Below are positions 54,678 through 63,184 of a DNA stretch of 64,000 nucleotides, piece after piece. The translations under genes and the position numbers were made by a program. The stretch's first letter is position 1. Each line of letters opens with the position of its first letter. The DNA lies in contig NZ_JBBOSU010000001.1 in assembly GCF_038005225.1 (NCBI RefSeq), positions 1,538,001 to 1,602,000 on the forward strand. The letters are read 5' to 3'. Source of the DNA: Solibacillus sp. FSL K6-1523. GTDB taxonomy: Bacteria; Bacillota; Bacilli; Bacillales_A; Planococcaceae. The notes under the pieces were generated by a model. It ran no database searches, was not told the DNA's origin, and saw only the letters and a program-made list of their open reading frames with translations.

Positions 54678-55256
54678 ATGGGTTATTATGGATTGTCAAA
54701 CGTTTACGGGAGAGATGTTTATTTTTCTTATAGTGAAAAGAATACATTTGATGAGTTCGACTTTGAAGAAGGTAATGTCTATCCTTTGAATGATAAACTT
54801 TTTTATGAAGTAGATAAATTTGATAGTTATTTAAAAAAGTATGATATTTTGCCTACAATGGAGGGAGAATTAGTAAGTTTAAAATTAAAACAGCTAATAG
54901 AGCGATTAGGTTCAGATTGTCAGTTCATTCCTGCAGTAATAATTTCAGCAGAGTCTGGCGAAATCAATGAATCGTTTTTTGTTATGAATGTATTAAATGT
55001 AGTACCTTGTTTAGATATGGAAGAATCGGAATATAGACCATTAATAAAGTCTTTACCCAATGGTCCAATCAACTTAATTTCTGTAAAATATGTACCAAAC
55101 TCTCTAAATGGGCATCATATTGTGAGAATGAAAGAATGTATAGAAAATATCGTCGTTGATGATATTTTTATAAAAGCCTGTAAGGAGGAAAAGGTTAAGG
55201 GAATAATGTTTGTTAAAGAGGGGAGTACCCAACGACCGGAATTTGTCGATTTGTAG
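54678..55256 (+). CDS. DUF1629/Imm11-like putative immunity protein
   Basis: A 192-residue protein. The block FIPAVIISAESGEINESFFVMN then VLNVVPCLDMEESEY and later IVVDDIFIKACKEEKVKGIMF follows the DUF1629 (Imm11) pattern: a strand, a conserved Pro-x-x-Asp-x-E/D-S, and a C-terminal helix-strand ending in Gly-x-x-Phe. That family is an immunity family of polymorphic toxin loci. ATG 54678 follows a GAAGGGTG site. A second member is encoded at 62232. Call from pattern recall. Confidence 0.55.
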   Translation: MGYYGLSNVYGRDVYFSYSEKNTFDEFDFEEGNVYPLNDKLFYEVDKFDSYLKKYDILPTMEGELVSLKLKQLIERLGSDCQFIPAVIISAESGEINESFFVMNVLNVVPCLDMEESEYRPLIKSLPNGPINLISVKYVPNSLNGHHIVRMKECIENIVVDDIFIKACKEEKVKGIMFVKEGSTQRPEFVDL

Positions 55257-55327
55257 AATACAGGGTTATACCGTGACTTATTCTGTATTATTCGCACGAT
55301 GATAAAAGATTATTATTAAGATATTAA

Positions 55328-55376
55328 AACATATGTAAAGTGAATGTTATAAGTTCCTTTTACATATGTTCTTTTG
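55328..55376 (+). terminator. intrinsic terminator
   Basis: AACATATGTAAA pairs with TTTACATATGTT around a loop of about 19 bases, followed by a C-T-rich stretch. It comes 70 bp after the immunity-like gene. Confidence 0.6.
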
Positions 55377-55392
55377 TGCAAATAATTATTTT

Positions 55393-55524
55393 CATACCTA
55401 TGTTGGGATTAACAAGCTCATGATGTTAAAGGAACATGGATATAAAAATAATAGACCATCTACTGGTTCTTTGGCTGATCTAGTGTATATAGTAAATAAA
55501 GCGTATAAGAGTTTTCCTCAATAG
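55393..55524 (+). pseudogene. small coding remnant
   Basis: A frame reads YVGINKLMMLKEHGYKNNRP then STGSLADLVYIVNKAYKSFPQ before a stop. It has no start with a ribosome binding site. It may be a decayed toxin or immunity tip. Confidence 0.3.
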
Positions 55525-55606
55525 GGGTTTGTAAAGATTCCTAGAACCAGTGAAATAATTGCAGAGAATGTAACGGTTCGCGAAGAATAATAAGGGAGTA
55601 GATTGC

Positions 55607-56064
55607 ATGGATTTTTCAATAGTTACAGATACTGCAGGTGCGAGAGTTGCTGAGCTAGTTAATGAATTAAAAATACATTGGTTTCTAAAATAAAATCAAA
55701 ATATCGTAATGTTGATGTTTCAATCGGGTTAGCTTTTAGATGCTTACCTGAATCCTATGGAAGAAAATCATTTATTAGATATACTAAAAAAGATAACTAC
55801 CTGACAATTGATATTGCAGTTACGGTAGAAGAATATGAGAAAATGTATAAATTAGAGCAGCGCTTTCATTTGGGGAATCTATTTTTAAAGTTCCTAAACA
55901 CTGCGTTAGAAAAATACAGTTTTGACGGGCTTGAGAATGAAATATTCATAAATGACATTAAAATATGGGCAAGAGAAATCCCTTTGAAAATGGACAATGG
56001 TTCAACAAAATTGTGTAATTGGTTTAATGAAGAGATTGATTGGACTGTAGATCTTGATAAATAA
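55607..56064 (+). pseudogene. frameshifted putative immunity gene
   Basis: TAAGGGAG precedes ATG 55607, which begins MDFSIVTDTAGARVAELVNELKIH. After the KIH codons a one-base difference near 55677 puts the rest in another frame, where it runs VSKIKSKYRNVDVSIGLAF to the stop at 56064 and looks like real protein (128 residues, KDNYLTIDIAVTVEEYEKMY). One T is missing relative to an intact frame, so this is a recent loss or a sequence error. Family unknown. Confidence 0.6.
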
Positions 56065-56289
56065 AGATAGTATGATGTTGGCAGAATATTTTCGTAAAGA
56101 GTCTAATTTTTAAAGAAGCTAAATTCGAAAATTTCTAATAGACCAGATTTTTCAAAGATAAAATATATGAAGAGTAGGGATAAATCCGTAGAGTTATAGG
56201 ATCTTCTGTTGTTAATAAATTGTATTTGAATATTAGAAGTAGTTTTTAAGTTTAATGGCTTTTTACTTTTTTGTGGGGGAAATATAATT

Positions 56290-56700
56290 ATGAAATTTAA
56301 TAAAACGTATATTGATAGCTTCTTTAACAACATCAATGATTATCATTCAATGGTTGAATTGTTTATGATTGCATCTGGTGAATTAAGAGAACAAAGCCCC
56401 TTGCCTGATTGGTATGTTGAATTAAGAGAGATGATGAATTGGCAATCACAATCCGATAGGTCGGGAGTTTGGACATATTATGAAATTGTGAATGATTCTT
56501 CAGCTGCCACCCTTATAAGCAGACTTATAGCAAAAGGGGAAAATGAAATCCTTACCATGTATACGATGGGGATAAATAAATATAATGATGAAACCATAAT
56601 GGATCATATTGATAAATGGATTTGGAAAAGTGAAGAGAGAATTTACCGATATTTAACTGATATATTGATAAGCAATAAAGACTGGTTTTATAATATCTAA
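56290..56700 (+). CDS. putative immunity protein (unknown family)
   Basis: A 136-residue soluble protein that I do not recognise. It is rich in aromatic and acidic residues (DYHSMVELFMIASGELREQ then VELREMMNWQSQSDRS, later WIWKSEERIYRYLTDI). GGGGGAAATATAATT precedes the ATG. The island setting and size favour an immunity role. Confidence 0.5.
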   Translation: MKFNKTYIDSFFNNINDYHSMVELFMIASGELREQSPLPDWYVELREMMNWQSQSDRSGVWTYYEIVNDSSAATLISRLIAKGENEILTMYTMGINKYNDETIMDHIDKWIWKSEERIYRYLTDILISNKDWFYNI

Positions 56701-56951
56701 CTCAAGACTATGAATGAAATTCTAAGGGCGCGTAAATAAAAAGAAATGATCCAATCCAAGAAGGAGTTCGAAAAGAAAAAGAGGTAAAGGTCCTGCTTCG
56801 AGAAGTGTTTTGAAAAATGGGTGTATTTAGATTTTTAGGTTCGAGTAAAAGAAATTTAATTGTAGAAGGTTACATTAGGAATTTTCTATGTGGGAATCGG
56901 TATAAGTAGTGTATGTTTTGATATTACCCTAAGCCTAAAGGAGGGACACAA

Positions 56952-57260
56952 ATGAGTAATAGAAGCTCTCAAAAATGCAATCTAAATATATGGTATGACC
57001 TGTCTGATGAGGTATGGGATAAAGTGACTCAAATATATGAGCGTATGCCAGGTTGGATAGGATATAGAAATGGAATTCCCTATTGGTTCGGGGAAGACAG
57101 CGATGATGTTTTTATTGTGGCCTCAGTAGAACCAAGTGGATTATCGTTTTATGCACAGATGAGTAATAGTGATTGGAGTTCCTGGATAGAGGGATTTAAA
57201 TTGGAGGCGACAAAAACTTTAGGATTTGATGTCGGTGAACCTGAAGATGGGTTTATTTGA
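56952..57260 (+). CDS. putative immunity protein (small, conserved type)
   Basis: A 102-residue acidic protein: LSDEVWDKVTQIYERMPGWIG, PYWFGEDSDDVFIVASVEPSG, LSFYAQMSNSDWSSWIEGFK and GFDVGEPEDGF. I recall close relatives of this motif order in Bacillota near RHS and LXG toxin genes, but know no family name. An AAAGGAGGG site precedes the ATG. Confidence 0.55.
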   Translation: MSNRSSQKCNLNIWYDLSDEVWDKVTQIYERMPGWIGYRNGIPYWFGEDSDDVFIVASVEPSGLSFYAQMSNSDWSSWIEGFKLEATKTLGFDVGEPEDGFI

Positions 57261-57683
57261 TTTTGCAAAGTTACCAATCATAGTAAGAAGGGGATTCTGA
57301 ACATCAATAACATTTTCACACGAGATAAACCATTATAACATAAATAAATCAACTCCATTTCGAATCGATAAAGATACAGTTTATATTTACGGTTACATAA
57401 CAGATACAAGCATATTAACATCACAGAGCCTTTCAGAATCGCTACTGAAAAATAAATGATGGTAGCTGAATTAGAAAATGCAGTGTGATATGACAAGTAG
57501 ACCGACGTAGTATAAAATGAGTTGTCGAAATTATCAATCATACGCAACCTCAATCAGTATCCATTTAAAGGGGAGGAGATAAATTCATTCGATCATATCA
57601 GTAAAGCATGTGAACTCGATAGGCAAAGTAATTTGAAAATATATACATAAGTAGAACAAGTCAATTGAAAGGAATGAAGTGTA
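57261..57683. other. gap without a recognisable gene
   Basis: No frame in these 423 bp has a start plus ribosome binding site. A 91-codon frame on the - strand has no family signal and is rejected. Confidence 0.35.
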
Positions 57684-58169
57684 ATGGGGGAATTTGTATT
57701 ATGGGGATGGGAAAAGAAAAAAAGAACAATGCTTCGTTTTATTAAGCCAGGAGATATCTTTTGCTTTCAGTATGCGGAAAACATTTATGGTTTTGGACGT
57801 GTCCTTGCGAGAATGGATGTTGGGAACATAGTGGAAATATTTAATTTTATATCTGAATATTCGACTATTTCGAAAGAAAATATAGAGGAATCTGGAAGAA
57901 TGTTTCACCCTGTTAATCTGGATCTTTACTCATTGTTCGATAGGAAAACAGAGGGGGAGTGGAGAATTATCGGACATGAAGAGAACTATGTGCCAGTAAA
58001 TGTAGATAACGTGTATTTCACTTATGGCGTTGCGAGATCATGTAAAAAAGTAGATATATACGGTAATACAATTTCCATTTCAGAAGAGGAGGCACGAGAC
58101 CTGCCTCGTCTTAGTATTCTAGGAGATTATCATATTAAGCAGTTGGTTAAATCGAAGTTAGGTGATTAA
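57684..58169 (+). CDS. Imm26-like putative immunity protein
   Basis: A 161-residue protein. The IKPGDIFCFQYAENIYGFGRVLARM stretch has the pattern of Imm26 (pGDIFaFxLxxGxYGFGRVL), an immunity family of polymorphic toxin systems. The rest is beta-rich (GEWRIIGHEENYVPVN). AAAGGAATG site before the ATG. The toxin it counters is not visible nearby. Confidence 0.58.
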   Translation: MGEFVLWGWEKKKRTMLRFIKPGDIFCFQYAENIYGFGRVLARMDVGNIVEIFNFISEYSTISKENIEESGRMFHPVNLDLYSLFDRKTEGEWRIIGHEENYVPVNVDNVYFTYGVARSCKKVDIYGNTISISEEEARDLPRLSILGDYHIKQLVKSKLGD

Positions 58170-58470
58170 GAATACGAAAAAGATAGTTGATATTCGAAAC
58201 CTCAAAAAATACTTTTTTGAAATGATTTGAAGTCAATTTGAATTCAGTAAAGGTTTTCTTGTGGAACTCTAAATCATCGTTATATTCTCTGAGATAAAAA
58301 TATCCGATAGATACGCATATCATGACAATAGGTACTTAACGTGTATATCTGGAATGATGTGCGTTTTTTGAAAATAATACGGAAAAAGTTACGATTAGAA
58401 CTTGAGTCAGTGACTTGGCTGTATGATAAATCTAAAAAATGTGAAATGTAGATGGAAACGGGAGGTAATT
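58170..58470. other. gap without a recognisable gene
   Basis: No supported frame. A 131-codon frame upstream of the next gene simply extends it without a second ribosome binding site. Confidence 0.35.
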
Positions 58471-58818
58471 ATGAAAATATTTAGTACAGCACCTGATGGT
58501 AATGAAGCTGCAGAGCTAGAAAATACTCATTATTTTAATTTGGCAATAAAGAAAATTGAAGAAAGCAATGAGTGGATGAAGAAAACTGAGAAGCCATATC
58601 AGGTTATGTTAGTCCATATAGATATCTTATTGATGCTTTCTAGAAAGTATAAATTAGACGCAAACTTAAGTATTAAAAAAGATAGGGTTTCAGAATGGAA
58701 AAATACGTTTGATGAATGGTTTATTAGGTGTGGTAAAAAAATCCCCGCAAAATATAGAAATGGAATTAAAGAAAACGCTGTAGAGCTTTTCAATGAATTG
58801 AATGGATATGGTCATTAA
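58471..58818 (+). CDS. putative immunity protein, paralogue A
   Basis: A 115-residue helical protein (NLAIKKIEESNEWMKKTEKP then MLVHIDILLMLSRKYKLDAN, later AKYRNGIKENAVELFNELN). GGAGG site 5 bp before ATG 58471. It is clearly paralogous to the gene at 60820, with near-identical PYQVML and GIKENA segments. Paralogue B follows an RHS/GIY-YIG toxin remnant, which suggests that this protein guards against the same toxin type. Family unnamed to me. Confidence 0.62.
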   Translation: MKIFSTAPDGNEAAELENTHYFNLAIKKIEESNEWMKKTEKPYQVMLVHIDILLMLSRKYKLDANLSIKKDRVSEWKNTFDEWFIRCGKKIPAKYRNGIKENAVELFNELNGYGH

Positions 58819-58941
58819 GCAAGCTATAAATTGGGTCACTTAGACTAGGTAATCATGTGATTTAAAGTATGAGTAAGCGATTGTGTACTCTGTGATGGTA
58901 TGATACTTCGTTTGTAAAAAATATTTATGGTGGTGGAATAG

Positions 58942-59295
58942 ATGGATTTATTTAATGATAAAAAGAAAATCGCTCCGTTTATTTGGGTAGACCATGAAGA
59001 AGGGTCTGCGTCCTTATGTTTAGATGTCGGTGAATATAAGCAGGAGCTTTTTGATATGCGAGCTGATGAGGGATTTGAGGGAGGCGGCTATGATTGGAAT
59101 TCCTTGGCGGTTGTTTTCCTCAAAGAAAAAATGCCCGAATTAAATGGGATTGTCAATTTGGATTCCGAAGCTAGTATGTTTTGTGCATATTCCTCAGATA
59201 AAGAAGCCTTAGGGAAATTTGCTATTTCATTTAAAAATATGTGTGAAGATGGAGCTACTAGTAAGGATTTATTTTCTCGGGCAGAATTGGATTGA
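58942..59295 (+). CDS. Imm51-like putative immunity protein
   Basis: A 117-residue acidic protein. The RADEGFEGGGYDWNSLAVVFL block, followed by FCAYSSDKEALGKFAISFK and the ending SRAELD, matches the Imm51 pattern as I recall it (EGFEGNGYDWxSLA ... AYSxxxEAL). Imm51 proteins neutralise toxins of RHS and LXG loci. ATG 58942 follows a GGTGGAATAG purine stretch. No toxin is seen nearby. Confidence 0.6.
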   Translation: MDLFNDKKKIAPFIWVDHEEGSASLCLDVGEYKQELFDMRADEGFEGGGYDWNSLAVVFLKEKMPELNGIVNLDSEASMFCAYSSDKEALGKFAISFKNMCEDGATSKDLFSRAELD

Positions 59296-59429
59296 ACATT
59301 TTATTTTCAGAAGAGGAAGTATGAGATATACCTTGTCATAGGGCTTTATAAAATTATTAATTGAGTATTTGTTAAATCGAATAAATGTTCAAGTTGGATA
59401 TCGGGGGTAAAAAAAGGAGTTAAGGAAAA

Positions 59430-59867
59430 ATGAGAGAAGAACTAATGAAAAGAATAGAATGTTTTCTTGAAAAACATCCTGAATTAAAAGGAGTACCTGC
59501 CACGCCTAAAGAGATTACGAAAGCAGAGGAAGAACTTCAAATAAAGCTAGATGATGATTATAAAGAATTTATTAAGCGATTTGGAGGCTCTTATGCAGGA
59601 ATAGCAGTTCATGCATTTTCTAATGGTTCATCCATGGGGAATGAAACTATTATTAATTTGACGAATTGGTGTAGAGAATCATTTGAAGGGGATGAATTTT
59701 CTCCTGAAATTAACGAAAGCTTAATTTTTTCTGATGATGGTTCAGGTAATCCGATAGCAATAAATGCTAACGGGGAAGTCGTAATATACTATCATGAGTC
59801 AGCAGATAAAGAGATGTTATCTGAGTCTTTCGGGAAATTTATCGAGGAGAATTTTGCTGATTGGTAA
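59430..59867 (+). CDS. SMI1/KNR4 (SUKH) family protein, putative immunity
   Basis: A 145-residue acidic SUKH-fold protein. The pattern ATPKEITKAEEELQIKLDDDYKEFIKRFGG at the start, DDGSGNPIAINANGEVV and YYHESADKE at the end are typical. SUKH proteins are among the commonest immunity proteins for nuclease toxins in contact-dependent systems. AAGGAG-like site before ATG 59430. A terminator-like stem-loop follows at 59949. Confidence 0.82.
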   Translation: MREELMKRIECFLEKHPELKGVPATPKEITKAEEELQIKLDDDYKEFIKRFGGSYAGIAVHAFSNGSSMGNETIINLTNWCRESFEGDEFSPEINESLIFSDDGSGNPIAINANGEVVIYYHESADKEMLSESFGKFIEENFADW

Positions 59868-59948
59868 TTTACTAATTACTCCGACTAATTAAATTAAATT
59901 TCAGATAACATTATACCTTAATGAAATAGCCAGTTAATAATTACCCGA

Positions 59949-59996
59949 AACACATGTAAGAGGTATTAACAGCCTACCCCCTACATGTGTTTTTTG
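59949..59996 (+). terminator. intrinsic terminator
   Basis: AACACATGTA pairs with TACATGTGTT around a long loop, followed by TTTTTTG. It ends the SUKH gene. Confidence 0.6.
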
Positions 59997-60081
59997 TATT
60001 AGAAAATGAGTTGTTTTGTTGTGTATTTAGTGAACATCACCAACTAGTATGGGATTTTATAATTATTAGGTATAATCTAGT

Positions 60082-60735
60082 CACTTGTGATGGATTCGCC
60101 CCATTAGCTAAAATCACGAGTGAAGTTAACTACAGTTTTAGCAGTGATTATCTAAGGACGCTGTCGAAGCCTATGATGAAGAAGGTAGTAGGTTTTGGTC
60201 TGCAGAGCTTGATATTTACGGGCGTGTGAAAGCATCTACAGGTGGACAAGACTTTATTCCATTCCGTTGTCAAGGGCAGTGGCAGTATGAAGATGTGGAA
60301 ATAGGTTTGTTTTATAACCGATTCAGATACTACGACCCAGAGCAAGAAAATTATACTCTGTAAGATCCTATTGGACTTGCGGGTGGGAATCCTACGCTTT
60401 ATGGATATGCAAATGATACAAATAATTGGGTTGATATATTCGGGTTAAGTGGAGAAACAGTATATCAGCTACTTAATAAGCAAAAAAAGTTATCTATTAT
60501 AGATTAGAAGAGCTACTTTAATAAGGATGGCAGAGCATACGGCTAACAAAGGAGTTTCCATTAATGTAGAAATGTCGGCGGGAAATCTTACGCATGATCA
60601 AGCAAGCTCAATAGAAGGTGCTTTAATTAGAAAGAAATTGGGGGAAATGGAGGGAAATATGATTTTACTGACTCTATTGAAGATCAGCTTAGTAAATCTG
60701 ATTTATTAAATAAGAAAGGAGGAAAGGTTAAATAA
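60082..60735 (+). pseudogene. RHS core with GIY-YIG-like toxin tail, decayed
   Basis: Read through several frameshifts and stops, it gives the RHS core DELDIYGRVKASTGGQ-type text, RFRYYDPEQENYTL, DPIGLAGGNPTLYGYANDT and NWVDIFGLSG, then the C-terminal toxin domain (VYQLLNKQ, IRMAEHTANKGVS, NLTHDQASSIEGALIRKKLG). The EH and the Glu before GALI suggest a GIY-YIG-like nuclease. RHS proteins deliver such tips to neighbours. Only the last part of the protein remains, and it has stops, so it is inactive. It directly precedes paralogue B. Confidence 0.72.
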
Positions 60736-60819
60736 AGATGAATTTCAGGAGCTCCATTAATAGATTTTGCAGATAAAATGTTTGATAAACCTAAAAAATA
60801 CAATGTAGGAGATGAGAAA

Positions 60820-61179
60820 GTGAGAATTTTTGGAGTTAAAGCTGAAGATAATGATGCAGCGGAAATAGAAAATGCCCGATACATTAATCTAGCAATTGAA
60901 GAAATCAATAAAAGCAATGAATGGTTAAAGAGTACGGATAAACCCTATCAAGTAATGCTAACACATATTGAAATTTTATTAATACTCGCAAGGAGATTTC
61001 CAGTAAATGCAAACCTATTGATTAAACAATACCAAACAAAAGAATGGAACGAAACATTTAACGAATGGTTTAATAGATGTGAAAGAAAAATACCTTCTAA
61101 ATTTAGAGGAGGTATCAAAGAAAATGCTGATGAACTCTTCGATGAATTAGGGAAGTATGGTAATAATTTACGTTATTAA
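60820..61179 (+). CDS. putative immunity protein, paralogue B
   Basis: A 119-residue protein paralogous to the gene at 58471 (NLAIEEINKSNEWLKSTDKP, HIEILLILARRFPVNANL, GGIKENADELFDELG). GTG 60820 is used with an AGGAGATG site. The frame extends upstream to 60778 and could merge with the preceding toxin end (FADKMFDKPKKYNVGDE), so the exact start is uncertain. It follows the RHS/GIY-YIG toxin remnant, making it the likely cognate immunity gene. Confidence 0.65.
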   Translation: MRIFGVKAEDNDAAEIENARYINLAIEEINKSNEWLKSTDKPYQVMLTHIEILLILARRFPVNANLLIKQYQTKEWNETFNEWFNRCERKIPSKFRGGIKENADELFDELGKYGNNLRY

Positions 61180-61593
61180 ATTTGCTTTTTATATAAATCT
61201 ATCGGTCAAAAGAGGTGCATTGTGAACATTAGACATTGAAATTATGGATGCCAATCATTTATTACAATGTGTGGTAAACGAGTTAAAGGATGTACAAGTC
61301 ATAGATGAAAACATTGATAATTTAGTAGCATAGGTTTTTAATCAGAAAGTTTAGTTCGAATTGACAAGATTACAAGTGAGAGCAGCTATAATATCAATTT
61401 TGGTCAATTAGGTAATCCTGTCTAAAAAGTTATTAAAGAGTTGGTTGGATTAAAACATATCATAAATTTTATTGTTTGAAGTGGGCTCTTTTCCAAATTT
61501 CGGGGTTGACACACTTAACGACTTGTTTCCAAACGTAAACGAGGGGAAAGGCGGTCATCAATTCGGAGCAAAATCCACGCCTTTTGATGAGTT
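61180..61593. other. gap with small coding scraps
   Basis: Short frames such as DIEIMDANHLLQCVVNELKD near 61230-61330 and DTLNDLFPNVNEGKGGHQ near 61510-61560 look protein-like but have no starts. They are probably decayed toxin or immunity pieces. Confidence 0.3.
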
Positions 61594-61970
61594 TTATTTT
61601 ATTATTTGTGTCTTCCATAATGCCGTTTGAGAAAGGTGAATGGTTGTATCTACAATCGCTAAAATGCGTCCTGTTTCAGCGTTTAAGGTACATATCGTAT
61701 AGTTATACACTTTGCGTAAAGCGAATTGATCCAAGCAAACATGTTTGGTACGTTCTTCAGCTAACAGATCCAATACATACAGATAAAACCAGCATTCAAC
61801 TGTTGTATAGGGAAGTGCATATTCACGTGCGACTTCCGCAATGGAGTGCCCATGACAACGTTTCATGATTTCACGACGAAAGAATTCAGGCGAGGAATGG
61901 ACAAGCCCTAATCCATAATCAAATGTGAAGGTAAATCTACAATTTTTACAACGTTGCCGAGGTACAAATA
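61594..61970 (-). pseudogene. ISL3-family transposase remnant
   Basis: On the - strand, PRQRCKNCRFTFTFDYG (zinc-ribbon N-terminus), FFRREIMKRCHGHSIAEVAR and YALPYTTVECWFYLYV (helix-turn-helix) followed by LAEERTKHVCLDQFALRK and LNAETGRILAIV are ISL3-family features. The frame then diverges and stops after about 90 residues, so the catalytic part is missing. A GGCGAAAACTC / GAGTTTTCGC pair at 62082-62140 could be an IS end. Confidence 0.7.
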
Positions 61971-62231
61971 GTTCATTTCAAAGAACCCCGATACGCCAAG
62001 TATAACCGTGGCGAAAATGTCGTAGAGAACGGTCATGACAAACTGTAGCCCCTTGGGAAATCGGACAAGTAATTGTATGGGGCGAAAACTCTTATCGTGG
62101 TTTGTCTTAGCAATAATTACGATACATGAGTTTTCGCTTTTATTCTATACATTATTGGGGAATTGTAGAATTATTAGTAGGGCAACTCCAAGTGATGGTG
62201 ATGAGTCAATAAAACAAAGCGGGGGATTAAT

Positions 62232-62768
62232 ATGGATATATTTAAAATTGGGAATGATTTTGATTACTTTGATTTGACTTTTATTGATGAAAAAGACGTG
62301 GGACTTTTTTCGACTTTTAAAGGACAGAAAATTACTTTAAAATGGAAAGAAGATATTTTTGCTATATCAAAAGATAATTTACAAAAAAATGAGCTTTTAG
62401 AGTTTGATTCACGTTGTTTTGGTTCTACTCTAATTATGAAAAAAAAATTTGAAAATCTATTTATGAAATTACTCTCAAATGAGATTGAAATGTTTCCAGT
62501 AAGAATAAAAAATATACCGGAGGATTTCATATATATAAATGTTCTTAAAGTAATTCCTGCTATTGATTTTAATGGTTTAGATCCCCAACAATCTCTTAGT
62601 ATGCTAAGAAATAAAGACATTAAGTTCAATCTAAACGAAATATCTAATCAAATTCTTTTTAGAGATGTTAAAATCAATTATTATTACAGTACTCAAAAGT
62701 TTATTGATTTTATTGAAAGTAATAAAATTAAAGGTTTATCTTTTGAGAAAGTTGGGGTAGCAATATAA
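62232..62768 (+). CDS. DUF1629/Imm11-like putative immunity protein
   Basis: A 178-residue protein with the same pattern as the gene at 54678: FPVRIKNIPEDFIYINVLKV then IPAIDFNGLD, and FRDVKINYYYSTQKFIDFIES with the ending GLSFEKV. GCGGGGGA site before ATG 62232. Call from pattern recall; low sequence similarity to the other member suggests that they arrived separately. Confidence 0.5.
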   Translation: MDIFKIGNDFDYFDLTFIDEKDVGLFSTFKGQKITLKWKEDIFAISKDNLQKNELLEFDSRCFGSTLIMKKKFENLFMKLLSNEIEMFPVRIKNIPEDFIYINVLKVIPAIDFNGLDPQQSLSMLRNKDIKFNLNEISNQILFRDVKINYYYSTQKFIDFIESNKIKGLSFEKVGVAI

Positions 62769-63184
62769 ATATAAAGGAATAAACATTACTGCCTGAATAA
62801 TTATTGTACCAATTTCCCATTAAGACCTCTCAAATATAAATATATTCTTCCCGTTGTTTGTGAGGTACTTCAATAGCTTTGATTAATTAGCTGAATGGTT
62901 CATCTACGGAATGCAAACAATGCAAAGGAAAAATTAGAGATGTTTTCTTGGTATTAAGATCAGAAGTACGAAGGTCAGAGTTCTTTGAATAAAAATAATA
63001 TCTACAAGTAGAATTTTAGTTATACATCGTAATACTAGATAGATGGTACTTGCGGATATATATATACATAGGTAAGAAGGCACTTTTAACACTTCTTTAT
63101 CTATGTTTTTTTGTGTTAGAGAGGAAGCACGTAATTAATTATCTATCCACGCTTGTTGATTATCTAATTTTTACCAATAAAATT
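62769..63184. other. gap with a terminator
   Basis: No gene is supported in these about 416 bp. The only clear structure is the terminator at 63066-63112. The IS4-type element begins at about 63185. Confidence 0.4.
63066..63112 (+). terminator. intrinsic terminator
   Basis: ACATAGGTAAGAAG pairs with CTTCTTTATCTATGT (one bulge), followed by TTTTTT. Confidence 0.72.

Noticed and set aside
59987-60229. 80-codon frame
   Set aside because: Its second half is the RHS remnant in one of its frames; not a separate gene.
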